A stretch of 28,321 nucleotides of DNA from a virus. A program made the position numbers and the translations under genes. The stretch lies in IMG/VR virus record IMGVR_UViG_3300035130_000023, positions 1-28,321 of that record; one strand, 5' to 3'. Under the pieces are notes generated by a model. The model was not told the DNA's origin. It ran no database searches and was given only the letters and a program-made list of their open reading frames with translations. Below, in pieces: positions 1 to 8,222 of the stretch (positions are counted from its first letter, which is position 1; each line of letters begins with the position of its first letter).

Positions 1-324
1 ACTGTCGGAACTGCGGTATCGGCTTCGGTTGCTGGTCAGTCTATTACGATTAACACGGCTGGAAATTACCGAGCGGAGTTTCACTATGTCGTCCAGTATA
101 ATAATCAGAACGATGTGGATATTACTGTCGAAATCTTGCTGAACGGTAGCCCTTTTAAAACGGTTAATTTCAATTCCCCGGATCAGGATTGGGCTCATCA
201 CATGGCGAATTACGTTGATCTGCCCGGACTCTCTGCGACTGATGTGATCACGCACCGCTGGACGATGAGTAAGAACGTGAATAGCGAACTACATGGAACT
301 TATACCAAATTTGTAAAACTCTAA
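1..324 (+). CDS. Tail-tip/fibre-like beta-sandwich protein, C-terminal part (5' truncated)
   Basis: The frame is open from base 1, so the true start lies upstream of the window; the GTG at 115 is internal. The 107 visible residues are rich in alternating hydrophobic/polar strands, including a segment reading NTAGNYRAEFHY followed by VDITVEILLNGSPF. This is the style of the C1q/TNF-like or jelly-roll receptor-binding domains that end many phage fibres and spike proteins. It stops 4 bp before another protein of similar flavour (329-907) and sits at the head of the tail gene block. I infer a virion surface or tail-tip role. The exact family cannot be fixed because the N-terminus is missing. Confidence 0.6.
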   Translation, partial: TVGTAVSASVAGQSITINTAGNYRAEFHYVVQYNNQNDVDITVEILLNGSPFKTVNFNSPDQDWAHHMANYVDLPGLSATDVITHRWTMSKNVNSELHGTYTKFVKL

Positions 325-328
325 CGAT

Positions 329-907
329 ATGACTGTTTTAAAGAATAGTGCGTACAAGACCAAAGCGGGCGTTGTGGAATCCACAGTCGGCCTTAATCTG
401 GAAGCAGGGGCGATGGTCTATTCGATTGCAGATGCGGCTCTAATGATATGCGACGGGTCAGTTTGGGTTCCCGCTGGTGGTGGAAATAGTCCGGCTTTTG
501 CGGCTGCTCACCTTGCGGGACAAACTATCGGCCTGACCGGAACTCCTCCTCCCCAGCCCCTCGTTCCCTTCGATACGATTCTGGTGAATAATGGAGGAAC
601 GGATATCGTGCCTTCGCTGCCCGATATAATTCTTTCTCCGGGCGAGTATCTCATTAATGCGACATTCTTATTTGTGGCGATGAATGTTCCCGGCCCGATT
701 CTGGGCTTTGCACAGTTGAGTGCGGTTACTTTTGGTTCGTGTGCGATTAATAGTCTGGGCGGTGGTGAACTGGATTCCATGACCTTGACTGCGGGAGTGA
801 CGGTTCCGGGGCCAAGTCCAGAACCTTTCGTTTTAGCTCTTCAGTCGCTTGCGGCTGCTGGTCCGGTTACTGTCGGCCCTCAACTTAATATCTTAAAGGT
901 CGGCTAA
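329..907 (+). CDS. Putative tail fibre/receptor-binding protein with TNF-like C-terminal domain
   Basis: 192 residues. Residues about 18-50 resemble the short repeat common in Bacteroidota phage fibres, where a 'G.mvYs..d..l.icdG..Wvp' pattern ends in a Gly-rich linker (AGGG). From about residue 80 the protein is a beta-rich domain with Gly/Pro turns, like C1q/TNF-type trimeric receptor-binding modules. No signal peptide or membrane segment is visible. It follows the partial gene ending at 324 by 4 bp and abuts the coiled-coil gene at 908, so the three are probably cotranslated. The role as a host-recognition or baseplate decoration protein is inferred from fold style and position. Confidence 0.5.
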   Translation: MTVLKNSAYKTKAGVVESTVGLNLEAGAMVYSIADAALMICDGSVWVPAGGGNSPAFAAAHLAGQTIGLTGTPPPQPLVPFDTILVNNGGTDIVPSLPDIILSPGEYLINATFLFVAMNVPGPILGFAQLSAVTFGSCAINSLGGGELDSMTLTAGVTVPGPSPEPFVLALQSLAAAGPVTVGPQLNILKVG

Positions 908-1141
908 ATGAGTCTATCGAGGGACGAACTGGAAAGGGAGCTCGTAAGATTTGATAAGCAGAAGCTCATTACCCAATGCCTGAAGCTATTCGACTCGAAT
1001 CGGGAATTGGTAAAAACTATCGAGAGCCAAAAAGATCGTATCCTCCAAATGGAGGAAATGGTCGAGGGGCTTGTAAATAAGAACCGGGAACTCAGGCAGA
1101 TAACTTGGTTCCAACTATTGAAGAAACGAATCGGATTATGA
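908..1141 (+). CDS. Small coiled-coil protein
   Basis: 77 residues, highly charged, with heptad-like spacing of Leu/Ile/Met from residue 5 to about 63 (ELERELVRF, then RELVKTIESQKDRILQMEE), so it should be almost entirely an alpha-helical coiled coil. The C-terminus is basic (FQLLKKRIGL). The gene starts directly at the preceding stop and its TGA overlaps the next ATG in an ATGA arrangement at 1138, which indicates translational coupling to the chaperone. It may be a trimerisation or chaperone factor for the fibre proteins upstream. No family is recognised. Confidence 0.55.
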   Translation: MSLSRDELERELVRFDKQKLITQCLKLFDSNRELVKTIESQKDRILQMEEMVEGLVNKNRELRQITWFQLLKKRIGL

Positions 1142-1788
1142 GATTAAAAGTACCAACGAAAGCGAGCGATCTGACCCTTGAACAGGTTCAGAAAATGCTG
1201 TTAATTGATAAGAACGAAGATATCGACGAGTTCGCAAAACGGGTTCATGTCGTGGCGGTGGCTACCGGGAAAACGGCACAGGAAATAGGGGTCGTTCACC
1301 TTGACGACCTGAATCAGATTTATGATAACCTGACTGCGATGACGAGCCGGGGAGGAAACGAGCCGTTAACCCGTTACGTTAAATATCTCGGAAGGGAGTA
1401 TGCGTTTATCGAGGATGTGCGGGACATGGAAACTGGGGCGTTTATTGATATTGACCAGATGACGAAACAGGATAAGTATGCGGAGAACCTTCATAAGATT
1501 ATGGCTGCAATTTACCGTCCTATCGACGCAAAATGGGGTGATCGGTACAGGCTTAAATCCTACGTAAAAGAAGATCCGAAAGATCGGGAGGAGCGACAGG
1601 CGATATTCCTACGGCACATGACTTTTGACGTGGTTCGGGGAGCGGCTGGTTTTTTTTTGCTCGTCATGCAGAAGTCCTTAAATATTTTGGACGGCTCATT
1701 CCGAATCCCGGGGGTGGAAACGATGATACGTATGACAGCTGGGGTTGGTACCACTTTATCTACGCAGTTAGCGGAAGAAACTTTGTAA
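1138..1788 (+). CDS. Tail assembly chaperone, zero-frame product (G-like)
   Basis: 216 residues from the ATG at 1138, which overlaps the upstream stop as ATGA; a GTG at 1105 gives a longer frame but overlaps the preceding gene by 37 bp. The layout resembles Bacteroidota phage tail chaperones: an N-terminal MRLKVPTKASDLTLEQVQK, a middle segment with a conserved-looking 'REYAFIEDVRDMETGAFIDID', then a 'MAAIYRP' block and a late 'MTFDVVRGAAGFF'. Directly after that block there is a run of nine T (1650-1658), and the -1 frame then stays open to 1880 with a convincing protein. This parallels lambda G/GT, where the short form and a frameshifted long form guide tail-tube polymerisation round the tape measure. 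Unusually, the tape measure is five genes further down. The family call is from pattern memory. Confidence 0.6.
   Translation: MRLKVPTKASDLTLEQVQKMLLIDKNEDIDEFAKRVHVVAVATGKTAQEIGVVHLDDLNQIYDNLTAMTSRGGNEPLTRYVKYLGREYAFIEDVRDMETGAFIDIDQMTKQDKYAENLHKIMAAIYRPIDAKWGDRYRLKSYVKEDPKDREERQAIFLRHMTFDVVRGAAGFFLLVMQKSLNILDGSFRIPGVETMIRMTAGVGTTLSTQLAEETL
1653..1659 (+). promoter_or_regulatory. Candidate -1 frameshift slippery heptamer T TTT TTG
   Basis: It lies in a run of nine T (1650-1658) followed by G. The zero-frame codons are TTT-TTG, and both can re-pair after a one-base backward slip, fitting the X-XXY-YYZ rule. Transcriptional slippage on the T run is an alternative route to the same fusion. Confidence 0.55.
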
Positions 1789-1880
1789 ATATCGAGAAGG
1801 TTCTTTCGTCTGGAATTATGGAAACGATAACATTTTTTGGTTATGAAGCTGAATTATCAAGGCGTACTCGAAAGACTTAA
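1659..1880 (+). CDS. T-like extension reached by -1 frameshift from the tail chaperone
   Basis: This frame has no start of its own that makes sense. It is entered if the ribosome slips -1 at T-TTT-TTG (1653-1659) inside the upstream chaperone gene. It then encodes about 73 residues beginning ARHAEVLKYFGRL, passing through a Gly/Asp linker to DSWGWYHFIYAVSGRNF and ending SRRTRKT at the TAA 1878-1880. The 'GWY..iY..sG.nF..ie.vl' pattern resembles the short C-terminal T domain of siphovirus GT proteins. The fusion would be about 247 residues. It ends inside the next gene, which starts at 1843. An indel in the nine-T run (assembly error) would give the same picture and cannot be excluded. Confidence 0.55.
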   Translation, partial: ARHAEVLKYFGRLIPNPGGGNDDTYDSWGWYHFIYAVSGRNFVNIEKVLSSGIMETITFFGYEAELSRRTRKT

Positions 1881-2280
1881 AACGGTGATCCTTGCCCACC
1901 CCCAGGTTAATAGCTGTGACGATGGCAGGGAGCTTGAGTTCGATGTAAATAAATCGGAACTCTGGCCTCGTGGCTTTATAAGGACGGAAGCCAGTACCCT
2001 GCTCGGTGGTTTGGGGTCGGCTGAACTGTCGTGCAACTTTACCATTCTCATGATGGATCGCCTGAATACTGACCGGACGAATGTGGTCGATGTTATGAAC
2101 TCGATGCACTCTATCCTTACGGATGTTATGGCGACCCTGAATAGTGAGCAGCTTATCAGGATCGAGGAGGGTATCGTTTTTAATCCTCTTTACGATTATC
2201 AAGACTCTCAATCTGCCGGATGGTCGGTAGAAATTAGAACGTATATTGAGGGATCGCTCGAATGTTATCCCGTTCCGTAA
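1843..2280 (+). CDS. Putative tail terminator / tail-completion protein
   Basis: 145 residues from the ATG at 1843; a TTG at 1837 adds only two residues. Helical N-terminus (MKLNYQGVLERLKTVILAHP), then alternating strands with a Gly-rich turn (TLLGGLGSAELSCNFTILMM) and a second helix (VVDVMNSMHSILTDVM). The alpha/beta pattern and length fit small neck or tail-terminator proteins, and the neighbours (tail chaperone before, gp10-like protein after) support this. It overlaps the frameshifted end of the chaperone by 38 bp, so the two may be coupled. No catalytic motif is seen. Confidence 0.4.
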   Translation: MKLNYQGVLERLKTVILAHPQVNSCDDGRELEFDVNKSELWPRGFIRTEASTLLGGLGSAELSCNFTILMMDRLNTDRTNVVDVMNSMHSILTDVMATLNSEQLIRIEEGIVFNPLYDYQDSQSAGWSVEIRTYIEGSLECYPVP

Positions 2281-2296
2281 CTTAAATACTTAAATC

Positions 2297-2548
2297 ATGG
2301 CTGACGAAATTTCCGAAAAGTTTGAAATGGTTCCGAAACCTGTAATCGACGAGGACGTTAACGTTTTTATTGATAGGTGCATGATCGACCAGACGATGGT
2401 TAGCGAGTTTCCTGACGAGCAGCAGCGTAAGCTGGTTTGTTATACCTCGTATGATCTGGAAACGACCAAGCACCGATTGTATAAGATAATCCGTCCGGGC
2501 TGGCAAAAGCACGTGAGGGGTCCGGTTACTCCTCCCGATAAAAAGTAA
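2297..2548 (+). CDS. Small Cys-containing phage protein, copy A of a tandem pair
   Basis: 83 residues. The core motif 'fidRCM.d..mvsEfPDEqqRklVCYtSyd' at about residues 29-52 is repeated in the next gene (2553-2729). A motif of this kind (FPDE.QR.AVC.s.w) is familiar from small phage proteins and from the ends of head-maturation proteins, but I know of no established function. The two Cys residues, in RCM and VCY, could bind metal or form a disulfide. The leader before the ATG is A/T-rich (ACTTAAATACTTAAATC). It sits between tail-completion genes, so it is probably an assembly factor. Confidence 0.55.
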   Translation: MADEISEKFEMVPKPVIDEDVNVFIDRCMIDQTMVSEFPDEQQRKLVCYTSYDLETTKHRLYKIIRPGWQKHVRGPVTPPDKK

Positions 2549-2552
2549 GAAA

Positions 2553-2729
2553 ATGCCGATCCCGAAACCCAAGCCCGGAGAGGGTGAAAAGGATTTTATC
2601 AGCCGTTGTATGGCTGACGATGTTATGCGTAGCGAATACCCTGACGAGGAGCAGAGGGCGGCTGTCTGTTATCAGTCCTTTGAAACCTCCGTTTTAAGTA
2701 AGCGACTTTATAAGAAATGGCGAGGATAA
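2553..2729 (+). CDS. Small Cys-containing phage protein, copy B of a tandem pair
   Basis: 58 residues, starting 4 bp after copy A stops, with its TAA overlapping the start of the next gene (2717). After a Pro/Lys-rich start (MPIPKPKPGEGEKD) it carries FISRCMADDVM, then SEYPDEEQRAAVCYQSF, aligning directly with copy A. The C-terminus SKRLYKKW also matches copy A's KHRLYKIIRPGW. This is clear tandem duplication and divergence, with the Cys spacing preserved. Function unknown; the conserved motif and tail-block location suggest virion assembly. Confidence 0.6.
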   Translation: MPIPKPKPGEGEKDFISRCMADDVMRSEYPDEEQRAAVCYQSFETSVLSKRLYKKWRG

Positions 2730-3241
2730 GCTGGGAAAATATTGATCGAGCCGTGAATGATTTCGGAAAGGCTGTCGTAAAACAGGCCCGGAGAAATCTA
2801 TCGAAGGAGAAAGCGAACGCAACTCGGAAGCTGTATAATTCCATCGGCTATAAATTCAAGGATCGTGTATTGATTTTCACGATGTTACCTTACGGGGCTT
2901 TCCTCGATAAAGGGGTGACGGGAACTGGCAAGCTATATTTTGCGGATGGGAATTTCAGGCCCGTTGCTTTTAATAAATCTGACGCTCGGCCTCAGTATCG
3001 GTTTCGGAAAAAGGTTATCGGAGGGAGGAGGCCCGTTCGGAAATGGATGCAAATTCGGAATATCCCTGTAAGCGACTTTGTAATAAGGAGGTCAATATCC
3101 GCTAAGGGTATAAGACCTCGGAGGTTCTTTACGTCTGCATACGATAAGCAATTCGACCAATTCGAGGAGGAATTGAGCAGGGTTTTAACTCTGGACGTGG
3201 AAGAAAACCTCGATCAGATATTGAGTGCATTTAAAAATTAG
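2717..3241 (+). CDS. HK97 gp10-like tail-completion / head-tail joining protein
   Basis: 174 residues, basic, overlapping the previous stop by 13 bp. The N-terminal helix (ENIDRAVNDFGKAVVKQARRNLSK) is followed by 'NATRKLYNSIGYKF' and strand-turn-strand segments (MLPYGAFLDKGVTGTGK, 59-75), typical of gp10-like proteins at the head-tail interface, which read 'tG.L..si......+a.+e.Gt'. The C-terminal half is Arg-rich (IRRSISAKGIRPRRFF). The length is normal for the family. It probably helps join or finish the tail. The assignment is from pattern and position. Confidence 0.5.
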   Translation: MARISWENIDRAVNDFGKAVVKQARRNLSKEKANATRKLYNSIGYKFKDRVLIFTMLPYGAFLDKGVTGTGKLYFADGNFRPVAFNKSDARPQYRFRKKVIGGRRPVRKWMQIRNIPVSDFVIRRSISAKGIRPRRFFTSAYDKQFDQFEEELSRVLTLDVEENLDQILSAFKN

Positions 3242-3247
3242 AACGAT

Positions 3248-4417
3248 ATGGCTGTTTCTATTGTAAGCGACCCCCCGATTAGTCCTACGTGGACGAGTGT
3301 CGGTGATAGTTTCCCGGTCGAGGTGTCGAGTAGCGTGTTTGGAACTCCGGGCGTTACCCAGCACAGGTTTAGGGCTGACGTAACTGCGCTTGTGAATCTG
3401 GGAACTCGTTATACGGTTGTGGATAATAGTGCGTTCCCGTATGGGAATTTTGATTTCGTTGACCTTTTTAAAACGCTGCTTCAATCCTCCGAACAGGAAT
3501 GGGGAGGAGCGCAAGATATTACTCAGATTACCGTTCCGACGATGGCTTATGCTTTCGAGCTTTGGGGCTTTCAGGTTGTCTATTCGGAGGAGTATTATTT
3601 AAACGGGGTATTCACGCAAGGTTCAGGCCCGACGAGGACTTATATTTCGGGAAGGGGCTACCGGGATCCCGGTTCTTTCCTCTGGAAATATGCAAACTGG
3701 TGGCAGCGAAATGGACTCTCGAAGTTCATGCCTTATACCGGACAGACTTATCAGGTCTATCCGCAACGACTTGAGGACGCTGCATGGGAACCTAAAACGA
3801 CGCACTCGTGGATGAATATTCAGGTCGATGAAATTGGAGGAGGGCCGATAGCGAACTGGTGGTTTCAGAGGAACGTGGTCGGCAATCAACAGGTTACTTA
3901 TTTCCCGATCTATTTCCCCGGCACGAGCGATCTCGATGGCTTCGTAGGAATTACGGTTCGGATTTATTTGAGTACGGTAAACGGCTCCGGGGGAATCCTG
4001 AAGGAAACATACAGTATCGAGCGTACCGTTTCTGAGTGCGTGGACGAGGAAAAACTGATCATGTTTAAGGATTCCAATTACAAGTGGGCTTTTATGTCGT
4101 TCACGAAAAAGCATCGGGAAACTATTAACGTGGATAAAAAGCAAGATGCGGATTCTATTATAAACGGAAGGTATCGGTATAACGTTGAGGCCAGCGAAAC
4201 CCTGACATTAAATACCGATTGGATGAATGAAAACCAGAACGAGCTGGTTCGTGACATGATGGTTTCGGAATACTTTTACCTCGTTAATAACTCTGACGGA
4301 TCGCTTGAACCTGTCGTTATTGTGCCTAATTCCTTGAGGTTACAGACGAGCCGGAATGATGGATTGATTCAGTACCAAGTTTCTTTTAAGAAATCGCAAG
4401 ATATATTCGTTGCATGA
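3248..4417 (+). CDS. Tail structural protein (distal tail / tail-tip type)
   Basis: 389 residues, beta-rich, with many aromatic residues and no membrane segment. The N-terminus (SPTWTSVGDSFPVEVSSSVF) and the late segment ECVDEEKLIMFKDSNYKWAFMSF look like Bacteroidota phage tail proteins that carry a 'l.FkN..ggyd.fsF' motif. The end contains 'SLRLQTSRNDGLIQYQVSFK', like a final beta-sandwich. Its stop overlaps the next start (ATGA at 4414), so it is coupled to the larger tail-tip protein. I infer a distal tail or baseplate-hub component. Confidence 0.5.
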   Translation: MAVSIVSDPPISPTWTSVGDSFPVEVSSSVFGTPGVTQHRFRADVTALVNLGTRYTVVDNSAFPYGNFDFVDLFKTLLQSSEQEWGGAQDITQITVPTMAYAFELWGFQVVYSEEYYLNGVFTQGSGPTRTYISGRGYRDPGSFLWKYANWWQRNGLSKFMPYTGQTYQVYPQRLEDAAWEPKTTHSWMNIQVDEIGGGPIANWWFQRNVVGNQQVTYFPIYFPGTSDLDGFVGITVRIYLSTVNGSGGILKETYSIERTVSECVDEEKLIMFKDSNYKWAFMSFTKKHRETINVDKKQDADSIINGRYRYNVEASETLTLNTDWMNENQNELVRDMMVSEYFYLVNNSDGSLEPVVIVPNSLRLQTSRNDGLIQYQVSFKKSQDIFVA

Positions 4418-6483
4418 TACGGTTAATTACGAGATGGATTGACGGAACGACGTGGGAGCTTGACGTAGATCAGAACGAGGTCATAGCTTTAAAATTTGCG
4501 TTCCTGAACCTGACGGATATTGAAAAACAGAACGGGGATTATACGAGGCAATTCGCCCTCCCACGGTCGCAGCGAAACGATTGGTTCTTCGGACAGTTTG
4601 GCGACCCTGCCGCTGTCGGTGGAAACTGGAACGCCTCGGTCGAGGCTCCGGCTTGGTTGCTGGACAATTCAGACCTTATTATTGACGGTTCCTTGCGGAT
4701 GGAATATAGCGACCCGAAAAATGATCGTTATAACATTTCTATTAGTGGTGCGACCTTTACTATCAAGGAGGCCATTGGCGAGGCTCTTATGAGCGACCTT
4801 GACATGAGTGCGTGGACGTTTACCCCGGCCCAGATTGCGACGACTTGGGGTCGGACGATATTCGGGGGTCACATGGTTTTCGGTATTCACGATTTCGGGT
4901 TTGGTTACGGGCTTTATAAAAAGGCTGGCGTAGCGAATAGCCTGTTCGATATATCTAATTCTGCGACCCCGATTGTTCTCGATAGGTGCATTCCCTCTTT
5001 CCGTTTAAATGAATTGTTGCGAATGATATTTGCAGCCCAGGGATTGACGGTGCAGGGCAGTTGGTTTAGTGAACCTGAAGTCGAGGAAATTTACGTTCAG
5101 GCTAATAATCCCCGGAGTTCCTTTGCGACTGCCGTTTCTTATGTGAGTACTCGGCTTAATATTTCGATGCAGATATTAACTACACGGCAGACGATAAAAT
5201 TTCAGGCGAGTCCACTCGATCCTAACTGGGATAATACGCTATTTGAATATACGGCTCCGCAAACTGGTACGTATTACTGGGATTTTACTATCACCCCCAG
5301 CCCCGGAAACCCGACCTCGGTTGTTATGCTGATTTGGCCTCAGATAAATGGGATCGATGCGGGGCCTCCTTATGTGGGCGACTGGTCAACTCAGATGATC
5401 CAGACGAATCAGGCTTATGCGCTTACGGCTGGCGATACTTTCAGGCTTCAAATCCAAACTGGCGTTGGGTATTTTAGCCCCGGAAACCTTTATAGCTTTA
5501 ATACCAATACTTTAGATTTGGTAAACGTGGTCGCTTCGGGGGCTGGCGTTGATCCTTCAGAATACTGGACGAATATTGAGCAGTTTGAGTTTCTTAGTGC
5601 CGTTCTTCAGGTTTTCAATCTGGTAATTTGGAGGGATAAAGAACTCAAAATCAATATTGATACTTGGAACGCTTACATGGCGACCGGGACGAAGCGGTAC
5701 TGGGAGGATAAGGTCGATGAAAGCACTCAGATAGTAACGAGGCCGATAAATGGGATGCTTCGGAACCCGATTAACCTTGAATTGAAGCCCGCACGAGATG
5801 TTTTAAATACTGAATACGAGGACGTGACGGGTCGCCCTTATGGAACCTATCGGGAGGATACTCGAATACCGTTTACTCAGGACATGAAGGGGCCGTACCC
5901 TCTTTTTAGCCCTATCCCGGTGCAGTCTATCATTTCCAGCGTGCCGAGTGCCGATTTTCCTGATCTTCTGGTCGCTAAGATGTATCAGTCGGAGGACAAT
6001 ATCGAATATGAGGCTCCCGGATTGCAGTTAGTGTATTATAATGAACTGAAACCAGCCGGAAAAACGTATTATACGGTGGATCAGACGGGAGGGATACCCG
6101 TCGCTCGTACTGATTTCCCCTATTTTAGCAACTTTCGACTGTTTTCTGCCTCCGGTTGGCAGGTTCTGGCTACCACTCTCGACCTAAATTTCACGTATTT
6201 TACTCCTCCAAGCCCGACGATTGTTTCTGCTCCGAGTGAACAGGGACTTTATAACCGCTATTTTCGTGAAATGCTGCGGGAAAGGTATGACATTGCGAAT
6301 AAAGTACTCGAATTTCGGATGGTTCTCGATGCTGCGGATATTGCACAGTTCACATTTGCCGATACTATTATGGTCAATATGGCTGGAACGCCCGTCGGGT
6401 TGAAACTCTTAGAGATTAACGACTATCAAGTAGGTAGAAAAACGGCTGTAAAAGTTAAAGCGTACATAACATTTTTAGCATGA
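4414..6483 (+). CDS. Large tail-tip / baseplate protein
   Basis: 689 residues. The N-terminal WELDVDQNEVIALKFAF then LTDIEKQNGDYTRQFALPRS matches a pattern common in Bacteroidota phage tail proteins ('d......g.yTrtF.LP.t..N...F'), here ending NDWFFGQF. The middle part contains beta-rich segments like jelly-roll inserts (about residues 270-380) and a 'EQFEFLSAVLQVFNLVIWRD' segment near residue 390. The C-terminus returns to short strands. It likely forms the baseplate hub or a tail-tip plate. Coupled to the gene before (ATGA) and to a miniprotein after (6480). Confidence 0.55.
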   Translation: MIRLITRWIDGTTWELDVDQNEVIALKFAFLNLTDIEKQNGDYTRQFALPRSQRNDWFFGQFGDPAAVGGNWNASVEAPAWLLDNSDLIIDGSLRMEYSDPKNDRYNISISGATFTIKEAIGEALMSDLDMSAWTFTPAQIATTWGRTIFGGHMVFGIHDFGFGYGLYKKAGVANSLFDISNSATPIVLDRCIPSFRLNELLRMIFAAQGLTVQGSWFSEPEVEEIYVQANNPRSSFATAVSYVSTRLNISMQILTTRQTIKFQASPLDPNWDNTLFEYTAPQTGTYYWDFTITPSPGNPTSVVMLIWPQINGIDAGPPYVGDWSTQMIQTNQAYALTAGDTFRLQIQTGVGYFSPGNLYSFNTNTLDLVNVVASGAGVDPSEYWTNIEQFEFLSAVLQVFNLVIWRDKELKINIDTWNAYMATGTKRYWEDKVDESTQIVTRPINGMLRNPINLELKPARDVLNTEYEDVTGRPYGTYREDTRIPFTQDMKGPYPLFSPIPVQSIISSVPSADFPDLLVAKMYQSEDNIEYEAPGLQLVYYNELKPAGKTYYTVDQTGGIPVARTDFPYFSNFRLFSASGWQVLATTLDLNFTYFTPPSPTIVSAPSEQGLYNRYFREMLRERYDIANKVLEFRMVLDAADIAQFTFADTIMVNMAGTPVGLKLLEINDYQVGRKTAVKVKAYITFLA

Positions 6484-6626
6484 GCCCGGAAGAATTTGTA
6501 TTCAGTAACTTACGTCAGATCGTAGAGGCTACGAGGGCTGGGGATGAACGTCATATCGACGCTCATTCTCACCGATTGCCCAGACGGATTAAACATATTA
6601 GGAAATGGCCGAAGAAACTATTGTAA
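6480..6626 (+). CDS. Small basic protein between tail tip and tape measure
   Basis: 48 residues. The ATG overlaps the preceding stop (ATGA at 6480) and the gene runs 22 bp into the tape-measure gene. The N-terminal half is acidic (MSPEEFVFSNLRQIVEATRAG) and the C-terminal half is very basic with several His (HRLPRRIKHIRKWPKKLL). The start context and coupling favour a real gene, but it is too short to assign. Confidence 0.4.
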   Translation: MSPEEFVFSNLRQIVEATRAGDERHIDAHSHRLPRRIKHIRKWPKKLL

Positions 6627-8221
6627 GAACGGTCGATATTCGTACCGAGAAATCGGAAAAGGCTTTAAATAGTCTATCGGATACCACCAGTAAAGTCACG
6701 AAAAATACCGGAGGGCTGGAATCTCAACTCGGTGCTATTCCGGGGCCGTTGGGAAAGGCTAAGCAGGGCGTAGCGGCCCTATCTAAAGCGTTCAAGGCTT
6801 TGCTGGCTAATCCCATTGTCGCCATTATTGCGGCTATTGTGCTTGCTCTTACCGCACTTTTCAAGGCTTTTCAGAAGACTCAGGGAGGAGCCGATAAAAT
6901 AAATGACGCTTTTAAGGCTCTGGGCGCTGCGATGGATGTGATAGTCGAAAGGGCAGCGATGATTTTTAAGGCTCTCGGCAAAATCTTTACGGGGAAATTT
7001 AAAGAGGGCTTCGATGAAATGGGTCAGGCTGTTAAGGGCGTGGGCGAAGAACTGAAGGAAGCGGCACAGGCGGCTATTGATTTCGAGAAAGCACAGAGGG
7101 CATTGTACGAATCCGAAACTGATGTAATTACTGCGAACGCTGAACGGAGGCAGCAGATTGCGGAGCTTGTTTTCCTGACGAGGGATTTTACGAAGTCGAT
7201 TGACGAGAGGAGAGCAGCTATCATTGAAGCTGACCGGATCGAAAAAGAAATCCTCGCAGATAATATCCGGCTTCAGGAAGAACGGGTACGGTTGCAGCAG
7301 CAAGAAATTCTGAACACCCCTGAACTGCAAAGGACGAGGGAGCAGAGCCGGAAACTTGCGGAGGAGGAAGCGAGGCTCATTGACTTACAAACTGAATCCC
7401 TTGCAAAGCAGAGGGAGCTTAAAAATAGGCTGAACGATCTCGATAATCAAGCTCGTGCCGCAGCGAAAGCGGCTGCGGATGAGGCAGCGAAAGAAGCGGA
7501 AGCGGAAGCGGCTCGGCTGGCAGAACTGGAAACCCAGAGGCGGGAGCAGCTTGCTCTGGAAAATGAAATCGAGTTGCAGTTGCAGGCTGAACTGGACGCT
7601 CAGTTTCTGGAAATGGAAAAGCAGCTCAATGCGGAAACTGAAAAGCTGAATCAGGAGAATACCGAGGCGATGATCGCACAGGCTGAAAAAAGATTTCAGA
7701 AGGAGGAGGAGTTAATTCAGCAGCAGATTGAAAACGAACAGCTCCTGGCATCCGTTAAGGAGGGAATTTATCAGAACTCGGTTACGGCTTTGCTTGGTTT
7801 TCTGGGCGAGGGTTCCCGGATTGCGAAAGCTGTTCAGGTTGCAGATGCTACCCGGACTGCGATTATTACTGCGATGCAGGCTTATAAATCTGCGGTCGGA
7901 ATCCCTGTCGTTGGTGCGGTTTTGGGGCCGATTGCAGCAGCCGCAGCTTTGGCGGCTGGTATGGCTAACGTGCGGAAGATTATTAACACCCCGGATCCTA
8001 CGGGAGCAGCAGCCCCGGCTACGCCCAGCGTCAGCTTGGCAGAGCCTCAGGGGAACGTAAGTACGGACGCTCTGGTTAATGCGGAGCAGGGAGTTCCACA
8101 GGACGTTGCGATAATTCAGGATCAGACTGCAAGGAGGCCCGTCAAGTCTTATGTGGTAGCGAGTGACGTGACGGCTGAACAGGAAATTGAGCGTAAAAGG
8201 GAGGAGGACGTGACAATATAA
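6605..8221 (+). CDS. Tape-measure protein
   Basis: 538 residues. The plan is typical of tape measures: a Ser/Thr/Lys-rich start, a hydrophobic segment at about 64-90 (LLANPIVAIIAAIVLALTALF), a long charged coiled coil (about 170-385, rich in Glu, Ala, Gln and Arg), and an Ala/Gly-rich hydrophobic stretch near 425-460 (GAVLGPIAAAAALAAGMANV). The C-terminal tail is Pro/Ala-rich. If roughly 1.5 angstrom per helical residue applies, the tail would be about 80 nm, short for a siphovirus. The tail chaperone lies about 5 kb upstream instead of next door. Confidence 0.85.
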   Translation: MAEETIVRTVDIRTEKSEKALNSLSDTTSKVTKNTGGLESQLGAIPGPLGKAKQGVAALSKAFKALLANPIVAIIAAIVLALTALFKAFQKTQGGADKINDAFKALGAAMDVIVERAAMIFKALGKIFTGKFKEGFDEMGQAVKGVGEELKEAAQAAIDFEKAQRALYESETDVITANAERRQQIAELVFLTRDFTKSIDERRAAIIEADRIEKEILADNIRLQEERVRLQQQEILNTPELQRTREQSRKLAEEEARLIDLQTESLAKQRELKNRLNDLDNQARAAAKAAADEAAKEAEAEAARLAELETQRREQLALENEIELQLQAELDAQFLEMEKQLNAETEKLNQENTEAMIAQAEKRFQKEEELIQQQIENEQLLASVKEGIYQNSVTALLGFLGEGSRIAKAVQVADATRTAIITAMQAYKSAVGIPVVGAVLGPIAAAAALAAGMANVRKIINTPDPTGAAAPATPSVSLAEPQGNVSTDALVNAEQGVPQDVAIIQDQTARRPVKSYVVASDVTAEQEIERKREEDVTI

Positions 8222-8222
8222 T

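Noticed and set aside
508-780. 90-residue frame on the - strand and similar antisense frames across the window
   Set aside because: They lie opposite well-supported + strand genes and have low-quality, repetitive composition; all recognised genes are on +.
1105-1137. Longer start of the tail chaperone
   Set aside because: It overlaps the coiled-coil gene by 37 bp, while the ATG at 1138 has ATGA coupling and begins a natural N-terminus.
3417-3774. Overlapping + frames inside 3248-4417
   Set aside because: Shadow frames of the tail structural protein without leader or conserved composition.
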